Shown here: piece by piece, positions 38,901-53,900 of the stretch
Layout of the letters: every line of letters begins with the position of its first letter
Position numbering within the stretch: the stretch's first letter is position 1
Notes under the pieces: model-generated
Database searches by the model: none
What the model was told of the DNA's origin: nothing
The model's input: only the letters and a program-made list of their open reading frames with translations
Assembly: GCF_000003815.2 (NCBI RefSeq)
Contig: NC_049993.1
Location: forward strand, 2,355,728 to 2,419,727
Direction of reading: 5' to 3'
From: Branchiostoma floridae
Lineage: Eukaryota; Chordata; Leptocardii; Amphioxiformes; Branchiostomatidae
DNA length: 64,000 nt
Position numbers and translations under genes: made by a program

Positions 38901-41900
38901 TTAAAACTGTAAGGATCTGAAGAAAAAAATTAATGAATGTTTTAAAAGATACGCGTTGTCAAATAGTTATAGTATGCACTACACTAAACCTACACAATAA
39001 CCTTGTACCCACTTTTTACTTACACAGAGGAATTCTGGGAGATAAAGCCTGAAATAAATGTTCAATTCTGATTGACTTAAACTGGGAAAAGTTTCTTGAG
39101 AAAATACCCTGAAAAAAATCTGGAAAGCAAAGTAAAAGTATAAGACATTGTATGCAAGACTTCATAATATCAAAACACAGCATTCTTGTAGAAGGAGTAA
39201 TGACTAGTAAAGACATCCTTACTTGGATTGGCGTCTCTGCGTTCGATTGAGTAGAGAGCGATATGGCAGTCGGCACAGAACACCACCAGCATGTCTCGGA
39301 ACAAGTTCAGTAGGAGGATCTGAGACGGGACCTTACAGCTGTACGCAAAGGCGTTGTCAAGGTTGCTCGCTCTTGGGTACATCCTCAACTGTGGGTGGGG
39401 GGTGAGAGATATTTGATTTGATTTATTGAGCTGTATGAAAAAAAACAAAAAACAGGAGGCCCAACTAACCAAATGCTATTGTAAAGGGCTAGCATTGGTA
39501 AATGGACAATGTACAATAAACACGAATTTACAGATTTATGGAGGTTTTTTTTACATTATATTAGGTTATACAAATGATGCAAATCAGGGAATTTCTTTAC
39601 AGAAAATATAATATATATCTTTCCTTACCAGCATAATAAGACTTAGTGAACTGTATGTGATAATACTCAATAGCTTATTGTCAGGCACCAAGGCCCATAA
39701 GGACAAACAATTAGATGATAAAAGCAGTATTACACAGCTGTCTATATTCTGGACCCAGTTAAGGTCACTAAAGAACTATTCATCCACTAGTCGTGGCAGA
39801 GAAGACAGACGCTACCATATTCACATTTTTCTTTGTACTTAGGAAATTCCCCTTGCTCTTTTCAACAAGTACAATGAACAGTAGAGTATGGCTTAATGTC
39901 CCGTCCTAACAACTCCAAACATTTCAAGACTAGCAAGAGTATCTAACCTCGTCCCTGTTCTCGTTGAGATTGTAGCAGGCACAGATGATGAAGTCTCTCC
40001 ACCAGGTCAGGCCGCCCGTCACCACCATGTCCTTCTCCTGAACACAAAACATGTCATCAGCGCAACAGTGCCACCTAGCAACCCTCGAAAAAACTGCAGC
40101 ACCATTAAAACAGGAACTTGACTAATGTGCAAGTCATGTGTAATAACCAATAAATCGTCGGACCCTTGTTTGTGAAGTAAGCACAATCTCAAGAAGCTTA
40201 TAAATAAAAACTTACTTTAAACTTTTGTGAAAGACATCAACTTCAAATAACCTATTTTTCCTTTACTGTAAATGCCAGTTAACATCACAATATGTTCGTA
40301 ATATATAGGGGGGAAAATAACTGAGCATTGGGGCCCCACTTTCTTATAGCTTTACGGATTTGGTTGCTCAACCAACTTGCTTATATATAGGAACTAAATA
40401 CCATGCCTTATGACAACGTATACACTAGTACTTCTGGTTAGCTCTGGTAGATTACTATAAGTAAATTTTTCCATTTGAAGAAATAGGAAGACTATGTTGA
40501 AGATGAATCTACAACGTTTTCTTTACCTAGATGTCAAATTTAAGAATCTACGTCCCTTGCGAGCAGGCTAGGGTTGGCAGGTTTCTCCTAGGGTCTGATA
40601 GGTATAAACACAAGATTAAGTTTCCTATAGTCCCTACCTGTGTTTCATTTCCGAAGAGTTTCCACTTGCGAGTGAACATGGCGTAGTGCGCCAGGCCACA
40701 CCTCCCAGCCACCGCTATACAGAACCCGGTCCTGTCTATGGCTGCGTACTGGAAGAAACATAATGTATACAGGGTTAGACAAGTCTACTGACAGGGTTGG
40801 ACAAGTCCACTAGCCCAATTGTCCAGGGCAAGTGAAGGTGCAGATTGGGCAAGTGCATGTCCTACTCTACTTGTCTGGTCAGGTAATTAAGATTTTTCCA
40901 TCGAGGGAGATGTTGATATACTTTTTACTTTTTACAGTCAAGACATCAAGCAATGGTCTACATAGAAATATAGAGGCAACAACAAGAATTCCATTGCTGG
41001 AAGTGAAAATGCATATAAAAGTGACATTTGCACTTTTAGCAAGTGAAAAATTGATTCAGGCAAGTAAATTCTTTATGTGTTTGCCCGATAGGACAAGTGA
41101 ATTTTAGAAAACTTGTCCAACCCTGATTGGTCCAACTGCCCGGGGAAAGTGAAAGTGCTGATCGCCCTCATAAAGCTCTGTCATATAGTAGACAAATAAT
41201 TTTATACAATGTACTGGCAACACAGCAAGAATTCAATGAAACACTTACCCTTATGGGCCAATTGCTTCCTAAATATGTAATGGGGATCTGAAATAAAAGA
41301 AGAAAAAAAATGAACTATGCATTAATACAATTAACAAACTGAGATATTTTTAAGAAGTTGTAACATTTAATATCATCAGGGTATATCAAGTACCATTGCT
41401 TAAAATTTCTTAAAATCCTGGTTTCAAATTCTTCAAATACAATTGAAAAAAAAAATTGTTTCAGGCTATAGTATAACACTTACAGTCTTAGAATATATAT
41501 TTCCCCCCTGAATTAAGTCCTGCAAGAATTTAAACATTAATATACATCATAGCCCAGAAGGTCCATAAGAGCTGCTAATTAACTATAAGCAGCTCTCATA
41601 GTTGACCTCTCAGAAATTCCATGAGTTGACAACTCGGGGAGACTTCGATTCAAGTCCGGGGAAGGGCATCTTGGTTGGGGTTTCACCCGTCGTTTAGAAG
41701 GGACCTAAAAAGGATGTCCCGTGTTTCTGCAGGTGCCTCAAGTCAAGAACAATAAAGTTGAAGGGCTAGCAACCCCTCCGTGTAAAAATATACCCTGCTA
41801 CAGAAACAGCAAGGAAACTTGTTGACCTAGTTTTACAAGGATTACAAGAAAGTGTCAGAAAAGAAATAAAAAAAGCTGATTGTCAAACTTGTAATGCCCT

Positions 41901-44900
41901 GTTCGCAAGATGAAAGCATTGTATATTATAACTTGAATGTAAATGTTTAAAGAGGAAAAAAGGATAATCTGACGATGGGAAATGAACCACCAGTGTCATA
42001 GACAGTTGTACTGCAGACTGAGCTACTTTTACCTTCACTACATCTTGGTGATTTTCTAAGGTGGTATATACTGTTTTAGCTTTCAACATCATCAGCTACA
42101 ATGAGCTTTAATGATGAAGGTAAACGACAACGGTGACAGAAGAAAGAAAAAAAAGGACGTTTACCTTCCAAAACATAACAACAAAAGGTGACTGACCTGT
42201 ACAACCAGCCATTGTTTGTTTCCCACCAGTATGTTACTCTGTCTCACTGGTTTCTGCGGGGATGAATCGCCGGATCTCGTGATGGACTCCCGTAACGGTC
42301 GGTTCATGTTGGCGTCCTTCCACTGTTGTTTCATGACCAGGTCTCCCGTGTTAATGAACAACTTGTCCTCCCCTTGCAGGAATAGGTGTTCATGATTCGT
42401 CTAGAGTAAAGGAGAAAAAAAAGGGCAATAAAAAGATGTGCACTATACACAGGCGACCTCTTGCAGAACATATGGAAACTGCACTGCAGAAATACAGAAA
42501 CAAGTCATACATAGTATACAATAAACAACTTGTCATCGCCTTGCAGGAATAGGTGTTCCTGATCCGTCTATTGTAAGGGGAAAAAATCAAGAATCAAAGA
42601 TGTGCATTATACATCAGCGCCCTCGTGCAGAACATATGGAAACTGCACTACAGAAACACAGAAGCCAAATATTATGAATAACATGTCCTAGTCTTGCAGG
42701 TGTAGTTGCTTGTGATTTGTCAAAAGAGAAAACATGGCAATCGAAGACATGCATGCATTGGTGCCCTCTAGCAGACCATGTGTAAACTGCACTGGAGAAA
42801 CAAAGGCAAAGACAAGCCCAAATTATGACCGACTTGTCCTGGCATTACAGAAACAGGTACATGCTCATCAATGTCTTGTCTATACAGCAGGGAAAAGACT
42901 GGAACATTAAGTAAGCGCCCTCTTGCAGATCATATACAAATTACACTTCAGAAACACAAAGGCAGACAGGTCAAACACTTTTTTCGTCTTACCGCACAAG
43001 GGTTGACTGTGAGCGTCGACTTGACAAACTGGAGTTGTAGCAGCTCCGAGGTGGCCGTGGGCAGCTCCATAACCTCTGTACGGTCTAACGTTTCACACGC
43101 CATCCACAGCTGGTACCCTTCCATGCTCCAGCACTGAAACATTGGTGAGATACCTTAGTTTCATGATAAGGACACAGTAGCACACTGGTTAGAGACCAGG
43201 GTTGGACACTAGCCTGATTGTACAGGGCATGTGAAAGTGCTGATCGGGCAAGCACATGTCCTACTCCACTTGCCCGATCAGGCAAGTAACATTTTTCCAT
43301 GAGTGAGATTTTGATATACATGTGTTTGTTACTTTTCACATTCATGGCATCAGGCATTGGTCAACACAGAAAAATATAGAGAGAGCTAATAGAAATTCTA
43401 CTACTGGAAGTAAAAATACATAGAGAAATGTTACTTAAATTTCGAAGCAAGCGAAAAGTTGGTTCGGGCAAGTATATTTTTCATGTACTTGCCTGATAGG
43501 ACAAGTGAATTCTAGAAAACTTGTTAAACCAAGGAGACCTTTAAATGAATGGTTCGATCCCCGGACGAGTCATACCAAAGACATGAAAAATGGTACATGC
43601 TGCTTTCTCTGCTCAACATCAGCATTAGGGAAAGACTATGATAGTCCCACGCACACCACTGCAAGTAGACTAGTCCCCTGCTGTACGAATTGCACAAAGT
43701 TGTGTGGCCAAAGGGCTACAGAAATGGAGATGGGCACCGCCCTATGCGCCATCTGGTACAGGATGGACTTCAATATCATCTAAATACTCAGACTGCATCT
43801 GGGACTGCATCTGGGACACCTTGGCTGCAGTACTCTGAAGATTATTCATGACACAACAATGTAGTTGTGGTACTGTTTTACTTACCATTGACTTTATTCT
43901 GAAGAGGTGCAATCTGAGGGATTCTTGATACAAGCTGTAAGGAAGTCAAACACATACATGTACCACAGTGAGCCATTTTGTATCCACTCCTTTCTTTTCA
44001 CTCTTTTCATTTAACTTTCCACCTTCAACATAGACAAACAGTTTACCATTGTTACACTAATGTTTAAGTGCTTATGTCACCTTAGTTTCTGATTACAAAC
44101 AAAGATTCTGGTGCAACATACAGTCATCCTTTTGACGTTATTGAATATGGAATCTTCCAAATCATATATCAAGCTAATTCTTTATTCTTGCCAGCAAGAA
44201 ATCGGGTTAATGTCTGCCCATGGTGTCATAGAAAACATGGTAGCCAATTCAGATCTTGGTATACCGCAACTCACGAAAAGTCTTTTGTTTTTTAGATGAA
44301 AAAAGAGCAAAATCAATTTTCTTGAAAGAATTCATCAACTCCCTGTGCCAGGCTCCGAAGCAGCTGCTGTGTTTACCAAGATGTCCAATTTGCCCTTGTT
44401 GACCAAGGGTCCAAAATGTCCAACTGACCCTTGTTTATGGCAGTAGGAAGCAAGAACTAAATTGACAAATTGTAAGATTCAATATTCAACAATTTCATCA
44501 TCATTATAATCACGGGTCGCTTGCCCGGATCATTTTTCACTTATAAGTCTGTACCTCAACCAGAATCTATGCATTATTTTGAACATTGATTACAATAGGT
44601 ATTATTATGTATGAGTTCAAATAAACAAAAGACCATCTACATACCCCTGATCTGCCCCTAAGGTACACATCAACAGAGCGCCGTACACGCTCCACACCGC
44701 CATCCCGCCACGGTCCCACGCCATCGCGAGTACGCAGCCGTCAGGCGACCATCTTAGTCTGGACACAGGACCGCACGCCATGCACGCATCTAAGGTTGAG
44801 AACATTGAAAAAGTAAGAATGGATCGAGTGAAATTATATGAAGCTTTTGTAGAGTACTTCAATGTGCAAGTATTGCAGGATTGGATATTTACTACTTATT

Positions 44901-47900
44901 TATTTATTTCTGTTTTCTTTATACAGGGTGGACACACTCAGTTAGTACAATGCTAAACTTTCTTCCACAACAAAAGTACACACAGACCAAATTTTCAATG
45001 ACCAGTCACCTTCTTCAGGATCAACACTGATGACCAATCACTTCAGATTTACTCGCGAGAGTTACAGACACATGATCTTATTACTAACATGTGATCCGGC
45101 GGACTATCAACAGCAATTGGTTGAGAGAATTGGAATTATATGGAAAATATTTTCAGGCCCTATTGCAGGGCCATTGAGAGTAAGAGGCCTTTTCCAATGG
45201 CAATGACAAACCCCTCTGTTTTGAACATCCGACCAACACCGCACTTTGGGTACCAACATTAAGCCTTACCTGGGTAATCTTTGGTAGAGAGTTCGAGTCT
45301 GTGTGAGACCTGTAGAGCTCCTGTCATGTCATCCACAGTGTAGACTACACCCAGCCCACTGGAAAACAACAAAAATGAATCAGATGTAAAAAAAGGATTG
45401 TAGATGTACCAAATACTGAATATCTTAAACCATGCCCTCAACAGGGCTCAAAATACTTTTTTCTGCATACCTGCACTGGTGTAAGTAACATTGAAAATTA
45501 CCTGCACCACTCTGGATTCAGTCTGGATCAAGCTAAAATTGTTCAGAAACCATTGCTATTTTTCTTTTATACTTTATTGGTGGTAACAGTCAATGTAGCT
45601 GCATGTATAACAATTGACAGACATCAACATCATAGAATGACTTAAGTACAAAACCCAATACATGGACCAGTGCAGGTTAGGTGCAGGTAGACACCAGAAA
45701 TACCTGCACTGCTCCAATTTTACCTGCACAAACCTGCAGATGCAGATGATATTTGGAGCCCTGCCTCAAGTACCAACCAAGGATTGATGTGTTATAACAC
45801 TTGTTCTTCCCTAGAACTATCGGGGACTGGAATCCTTTGCTGTCAAGTAATTCGTTTTCAATTAGATAGCTTCCAATGACAGTTGCCGTCAGATGTGCAA
45901 AGGTTAGGTGTGACAGGTTAAGTGTAATATAACCAGCTGTTGTCATGACACATGCCAATGCAAAGTCAATTTCAAAGTTAAAGAAGAGAAAGAATGAAAA
46001 TAAAAAATCTATTGTTCTGCTGACCACCTAAATTTTTTATGATGATGAAAACTTTTTTGACAACTTTTATTTCTTTCGTGACATCAATATAACTTGGAAT
46101 CATCATGGCTTAAACAGGACAATATATAGTCTAATAAAGTATGGTAAAACTTACTCTGTGCAGCCAAATGCTATGAGTCTGTATCTGTTGTTGACAGCTA
46201 CACAGGTGACATTCTCCAGACCCTGGGCCCAAACACCCTGTAGGCTCTATAATGGGAAAACATTACATCACAGTTCAACTACTAGTACACAGCTCCCTCT
46301 GGCAAAACACAGACAAACTGCAGTGTGAAATAAACACAGGTGACGTTCTCTTGTGGACACTACAACGGGTAAATACATGACTGTACATCACAGTTCAACT
46401 ACAAGTACACAGCTCCCTCCAGCAGAACATAGACAAACTACAGTGTGAAATAAACACAGACAAATATGCCAAAAACAATACTCTACTTGGGATTGTGAAA
46501 AAGCTTTTAAGCTTACTTTGGTCTATAAAGTGTTATCTCAAGGGGATAAATATAAGATATTTCACAAAGACAAATGATAAAACGTTACAATAAAAACATA
46601 TAGCAATTATTGACAGGTGTCACTCACATTGTTTTCTACTTTACCGGCCAACGTGTTGACGAGCCCCGCCCTCCCGTCCGGTAGTACGACAGCGAAACCT
46701 CCCAGGAGCCCGCTGTACTCGATATGTGTAAACGTGATGCCTGGAGTGTCCAGGGTAGACGCTGGGGGGAGGAAAAGATAAAATAATAAAAGCTTATCCC
46801 AAACTACATTTTTTCCATTTATAAAGTACTTGGAACTTTTTATTAATCTCCAAGCATATCCTATGATGGCATAAGATAGTACCAAACCTGCCATGGAGTT
46901 TAGTCCGCCAAGAGCTGTCCATTTGCCATGTAGCCAGTAGCCAAACACACTTCTGAGCCGGCTTCACTCCTCTGCTAGCTTTTGATACTATCTCTTCTAC
47001 CGTAGGATCTGCTTGGAGATTAACTTTTTAATGGCATAAGATAGTTACCAAACCTGCCAAGGAGTTTAGTCAGCCAAGAGGTTTTCATTTTGCCATGTAG
47101 CCGGTAGCCAAACACATTCCTAGGCCGGCTTCACTCCTCTGCCAGCTTTTGATACTATCTTATGCTACCGTAGGATCTGCTTGGAGATTAACTTTTTACA
47201 CCTTTTTGAAATTCAAACTTGTTGGTGCTGCAAACTTTTTGCAAAGTCGAGGTGGGTACTTTATTTGAGGTAATTCTACAGATAAATAGCAAAAGGAATT
47301 CATATAGACCAAGCTGGTGCTACAGTTCTAGGTATGATGCAAAACTTTTCATGTGTAAAACATTTCTCATTCCTGTTTTCATAACTTGTCGTTTTATTCC
47401 TAACAGCTTTTGAGCATATTGTCAGAACGATCAGAAGTTTATTTGCAAGTTGTTGCCTGAGGGCGAATTGCAACATGGGACATACAGAATATATAAAGTA
47501 TACATACAGAAAACAAAAGACTTTGTTTGGTATAGATAACAATGGTGACAAGTTGAGACAAGTGACTATTCTAGTAAAAGTATGGACTGCTGAGAGCTAC
47601 AATCTAAGCATATTGGGTTGACTTCTTTTCTGGAAGCAATGGAAGACACTTGTCCCACTTTTTCTATAATGAGTGGGTTATGTGACATTAACACTATAGT
47701 TTTGTGTTCTTTGAGAAGTAAACGTTTGGAAATTTTTGTGGATTTTGCATGCTTCTTCGATTAGTCAGGTTTACTTTGCACTGGTAGGAAACATTTATTA
47801 TCAAGGGCTGGCTTTTGGACTGACCTCTGGAATGTTGAAGGTCAATAGAGAAGGGAATAGACGCGATGTTGATCCCCGTTTTTCCGTTGACCACGCCGTC

Positions 47901-50900
47901 CCAGCGTAACCGCTGCAGCATACCGTTACCCGTGGCAACCAGGAGCTCGTCTCGTACGCACACCAGGCTGTAAGATGAACATTTGTCAATCTTATGGCTG
48001 ATATAGGTATTCCAACTATGATTTCTAAAACACAATACAATAATAATTCTATTCTCTCAAAAAAAATTATTACTCCTGCATGTAACTTATAAAATATTTT
48101 TTGAAGCAAACATCTTGAGCGGTTGCTGAAATAGTAACATACTGTACCGTGTACTTCTGTAATTGTACAATGATTCAGAGTCAAATTCATCAAAAAGAGA
48201 TCTATACTGTGTCACAATATTTTGCCAACTGCAATTCATTTCAAACTTTTGGAAAAAAATCACCATTTTAGGTCACCAACTGGCACCTGTTGACGCCTAT
48301 TGGTGACATGTTGAGAACTGTCTAATACTAGGTGACTGTCTTTCACAAATAATTGCCAACAGTGTACAGTGAGATACATGTACATGTACATGTACTAAAG
48401 AACTTACCATTCTATCTTGCCGATGATTTGTACGGAGGTGAAAAAAGTCATCCTGATGGAGGGAACCCCCTCTCCGTACTCCATACTGCTGGACGAACGC
48501 ATACTTGGGAACCTGGGATTTGTGGTTACAGAGATATCATTGTTAGAGTTTCCATATCATTCAACTTACATGTATATTACAGTTCCTGCATAGGCCTATG
48601 TCACATTTCCAACCAGGGCTCGGCAAGGCAGCTTTCAGGAACGAAAAGTGTAATATACAAAAATGTACAAGACACCAAACTACACAAGACATAAAAAGAA
48701 TATAATCGTGGGCATTATTCTATTATGTATAATTATATTTCTACTTTCTGTTTTCACAAATGGCTCGGCCAGGCTCTGATTTGGAAATGTGACGTTAGCC
48801 TTACAATACAAGTAACCATTGCAGTCATTATCTAAAATGGACAATTTGTACAAAATTAAAATATACAACGTTGCTGTCTCAATTGCAAAGACCTTTTCCA
48901 AAAGAAACTTGCTTGGTGGCAAAGACGCAAATTTCACCGTCCTTCAAAATAATCTGAACTCTGAGAAATTATATTATACTTTTGTAAGCTTGAAATAAAA
49001 GATCAAACAAAAACAGAAAAAACAAAAAATCCACAAAACGGGCTTAAAAAAAATAAGTGGGACAGAAAAAAATCTTAAGATTGAGACGGACCTGGAAAAC
49101 ACCCTTCTGAAGTTGAACCTTAAATGGCGCAATGCAAACACAGGAAACAATTGTTTCTGAGGTTAGTGAATATTGAATATTCTAGTAACAAATTCCAGTT
49201 CTTGATTCCTGTTGCCAGATAATTTCCACCCGTGACGTCAATAGTTAACATAGCAGCTAGTTACCGCGACTAGCAAAAAATGTTCCTTTGAGAAACAAAC
49301 ACTGCATTATATCATCATATATTATAATAGTCATTGCAAAGTACATACGATTGCAAGCTTTCATAACATTTACTCTATATCTATGCCTTTATAAAGAAAG
49401 TTTTTCTGTCCAGTGCGAAGTACATTTTTCATAATCTAAGTAGTTTGTAATAAGTATTCTACCCAGGATTTCATTTTAGAGTAACGGGAATGGCATGGTA
49501 GCAAAGCGACCAATCAGGACCTGGCGTTTTGGCCCTTCCACGGTGAGATTTTGAAAATGTAGAGTAGAGTAAAAAGTTGGCAATCTGTTAACATCTTTGA
49601 CAACTCTAATTTTTGGGGTTAGAGGACGAGGGCGCTGATTGGTCCCTACACATGAGCGAATTAAGAAATGGGTTCCAACACCCAAAAAGTCTTCCATCTA
49701 CTCTTGGAGGGCCTGTTATCATCGAACGAGCGCTCTTGAACCCATTCCTTAATTCGCTCATTAAGTGTCGTTAGCACCAAACGGTTCGAATGTACAGTTC
49801 CCCAGACGGGTAGCAGAAGCGAACATAGGAGCAAACTACTACTACCCCGATGGTACCCAGGCTACCACTGAGGCTACCAGGTAATGACATCAAGCTAGAG
49901 GAACAAATCCAAGTACTACTCATTAACATAAACCAAGCAGATGTAGTGTAGCCTGACCTTCCTCCCCTGGTCTGGTTGTAACAGTTGGCACCATGTCCAG
50001 CCAGGACCTCCCTCTCCAGATGGTAGAACAAGATATGGCCCTGGCTCGTCTGGAAATGGGAAATTTAATACAGTTACTTAAGCAATTCAATATAGTTACC
50101 AAAGCTCTTGGGTCAACATCTTGCAAAGGTGATGGTCACCTGTTATGTCAATCATTCCACAAATGTGGTCAAACTGAATAGATAAATAAAGCTGGCATTG
50201 AAGACTGTCACTCATCCTCGGCCAACTCTGCTTTTTGTCAGAAGATGAGAGTCAAGTATTATCTCCAAGCAGATCTATCGGGGGCAAAAGAGGATCAAAA
50301 GTGCTAAACAGCATCAAACTGGCTGCTGAGATATGTGTGTGAGAGTGTATGTTAGTGTTAGTGTTAGTGTGTGTGTGTGTGTGTATGTGTGTGCATGTGT
50401 GTGTGACTGTGAGTGTTTGCTTACATAGGAACATGTGTGTGTGGTCATCTTTTGCGACTTATAACAGATAATTCCATGCACATTGTCAGTATTATGACTT
50501 TACACAGGCAATTAGTGGATCATTTTTACTTGCTTTTGACCACATACTTGGCAATTATTTATTCAGAAGTCAATAAGTTTAACTAATAAGAACTGATTCT
50601 GGAATTTGTGACTCCTTGGTGCAATTGACAGCAGTTTGCAGTTACCCATTGCAATCAATTGGCATCTCATATCTCACTACTGTAAATGCAGAAACTTTCA
50701 CTGTGGTTTAATGTTAGCGGTTTTCGCGTTGGCCGCTTCACCACAAATTAAAAACCACCACGAACATTTTTCCATGGCACTTAGAGACTCCATTGCATGG
50801 TGCTACCGTGAACTTAAAACCACCACGAAAAGTCCCTTTTCCCGCTACCACGAAATTAAATCCCCGCGAACTTAAATGCATTTATAGTAACACCCTGCAG

Positions 50901-53900
50901 GTTACAGTACTGATGCAACAATGCCAAGACTGAGGTGGTGGTGGGACATTCTCTACATAACTTGGGATTAAGTTGTTAGAGATTGGGCGGCCACAGACAA
51001 ATATCAGGCATGTAACACCAGGATTAGCCTGGATACCAGACTTCCTAGCAGGGTACCAATCACTCAGTGGCGGCAGGTAATGAGTAAAGCTAACAAGGCT
51101 GGCATCCAGGCTATGTCAGTATGTGATCTCAGGTTCTTGCATTGCTGCAAGTTGCTTTGGCCTTGAATTTTTTTCTTCATTCATGATATCATGCTCAACC
51201 CTTAAAATATAAAAACTCCAACTGTTTTGATCTTGGACATGTCAAGTTTAAGGCTTCCACTATTGCCATAAATGGAAACGTATCAAGCATTTGTCGTGAT
51301 TCTTGATACATTGAAACTGATTGTAACTTGGAGCTCAAATATGACACACATATACAATAATTTTTTTCTATTTCAAACATAAATAAATCAAGAACTGAAC
51401 AGATAGAAACAATATCTATGACTTCTTTGACTACTAGTACATGTAGTTGCATTTAGATTATGACCTGCAAATTACTAGTATGACCTATTTCTGTTGTAAG
51501 CACAAATCATTCAAATTAACACATCAATAACAAGAAAACAATACACAAAAGGGTGTCAATATCTATTCTGGGAACAATTCCCACTGTCCTTCAAACAACT
51601 GTACTATTGTTATTGAGAAGACAATAGAACAACAACAACATTCCTTCTATTGATAACATCTGTTATTTGGGAGAAACAATATATTTTCTGTATTGCAACT
51701 ACTCAAGAATGGAACTACAACTTAGTACAAGTGTAGAAATTCGAGGGGCGAGTAAGAACAGAAAGAAACAACATACCGACTCCCGGGATTCGAACCCGCG
51801 CCGAACCCGGGCAGCCGGATCACAAATCCAACGTGCTAACCACAACACCAAAAGCTCAAGAGCTGTTGGCGTGGTCAGTTTGGCAGCGCTAGAACCCCAC
51901 TGTTACACTACTCCCCCTTTTCTTTTCAAGATTCGTCCTCGAATCCCCGAGATCGACATCCCTGTGTGGCACATACTAGCCTGTTACTCACAGGGCCGGC
52001 GTGGGAACCATTGTAGAAATTCAAGGGGCGAGTAAGAACAGAAAGAAACAACACCCCGACTCCCGGGATTCGAACCCGCGCCGAACCCGGGCAGCCGGAT
52101 CACAAATCCAACGTGCTAACAACAACACCAAAAGCTCAAGAGCTGTTGGCGTGGTCAGTTTGGCAGCGCTAGAACCCCACTGTTACACAAGGAAGGAAGG
52201 GGGAAGCATGGGTAAAGATACTTTCCCTACAATGCTCACACCTTAGGCTCCCTTCATGATGAAAAAATCGAACGGTTCTATCCATTTGGCCAGAAAATCC
52301 GACAGAAAACGGTAAATACATTTTGTGTTCACGATGCAAAATTGTACACACGGGCAAACCATTTCAGTTCCTTGAAAAGGAATGGTAATGCATGGTAATG
52401 TGACCTCTGACCCGCTGAGTTTGTTGTGGTCCTGCAACCATTGTACTTCAGTGTCAGATCATATTTATAGGTCTTCGATCCGAACAGAACAATGTCTTGC
52501 TGAAACCGTATTCCTTCATTGGACTTGGAAAAATATTCTACCCTCGATAATCATAATAATATAATATGCAATAACATTTCCTCTGAATCTCCTGACACAT
52601 CCCCCCTTCCATATCAGGACTGTCAGTTCCCCATTTGACCAGGGGGTGGGATAATAAAGACAAATTTTTAGACTAAATCAAAACGAGGCCAAAATACCCA
52701 ACAGACTACTCTCATGTCCCTAATAAACGTACCGGGACGTTTATTTTTTTCAGCCTCACAATCCACCCGGTACGTTCTTATTTTGGACGGTACGTTTATT
52801 TTTTTTCTGAAAATTGGGGATTTGCTTAGCCAGGACCTTCAAAGAATTGAATTTTGGGGGGTTTTCTGCCCATATTTCCGCGGTATTTTTGCTCAAAATT
52901 CCGTATTTTTCGGGCGAAACAGCGCGGATTTCCTTGAGCGTGTACGCGTACGCGGTACACTTTCGGTGATTTCGGCCGATCTCGCTATGACGCTACGAAG
53001 TAAATGTTGTTCTTGGGGGAAAATAAAACACCACACTGACGTTTTGGAATACAATTTTTACATAAATAACTTTTAGTTTTCATTTAGTAGTAGTTTACAG
53101 TCTGTGTTTACATCGTAAACCAGCACCTTGCACGAGGAATTTCCCGCCGGTCTGGTGGTTCCATGCGCTTTCGGCAGCGAGGCGGAAGAGTGATACGTTC
53201 ACATAATAAATGCTGGACGTAAAAATAACAACTATAACTTCGTTTCCCTTGTGATATGAGGCTTGACGCCGCAAATTCTCCCAAACGACAGGAATTCGTC
53301 GGTAAAAACAGCAAGTTCATAATCATTTCTAAGCATCAACCGCCACAACTTTCCTTTCTAGATGCATGTGCCATTATGCCGAGATGGTCACGTCGAAATA
53401 AAACTTTCTTAACGTAGGCTTATTTCTTTGACAAAAATCAACCTTAGTCTAGTTTTCACATAACTAACTTTTATTTAATAGATTTTAATCGTTTTTATAC
53501 CGTAATCACTGTATTTTATGCTACACATCAGAAATCATGTTGCGATATTTTACCTTGGTAAAAGTGGAGCCGTCCACTGACCCCTAGTGACCTTGTTTAC
53601 AGCTGCTGCGACGCCATGTTCGAGAAAAACCGAAAGACGGAGATTTCCATTTTTGGCCCGCGGAATACGAAAATTGGGACAGCTTACATGCATTTCAAGA
53701 ACCTAAAACATCAGATACATGAACGGACGGTCTATTTGTAAAATCTGCCCATAGTAGCCTTCCAGTCTGCACAGAAATGACGATGTAGAGAAGGGTAGAA
53801 GTGCAAAGAGTATGAGATGAGAAAAAAAACGCCACGTGAATTCAACAACACTTCGCATAAAATCACATAATTTTGTATAATGTTTCCTTTATTCAATGTC

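Noticed and set aside
51770-51850. Functional tRNA gene
   Set aside because: A and B boxes are present, but the sequence is duplicated with non-tRNA flanks and no proper acceptor stem was evident; it fits a SINE better.
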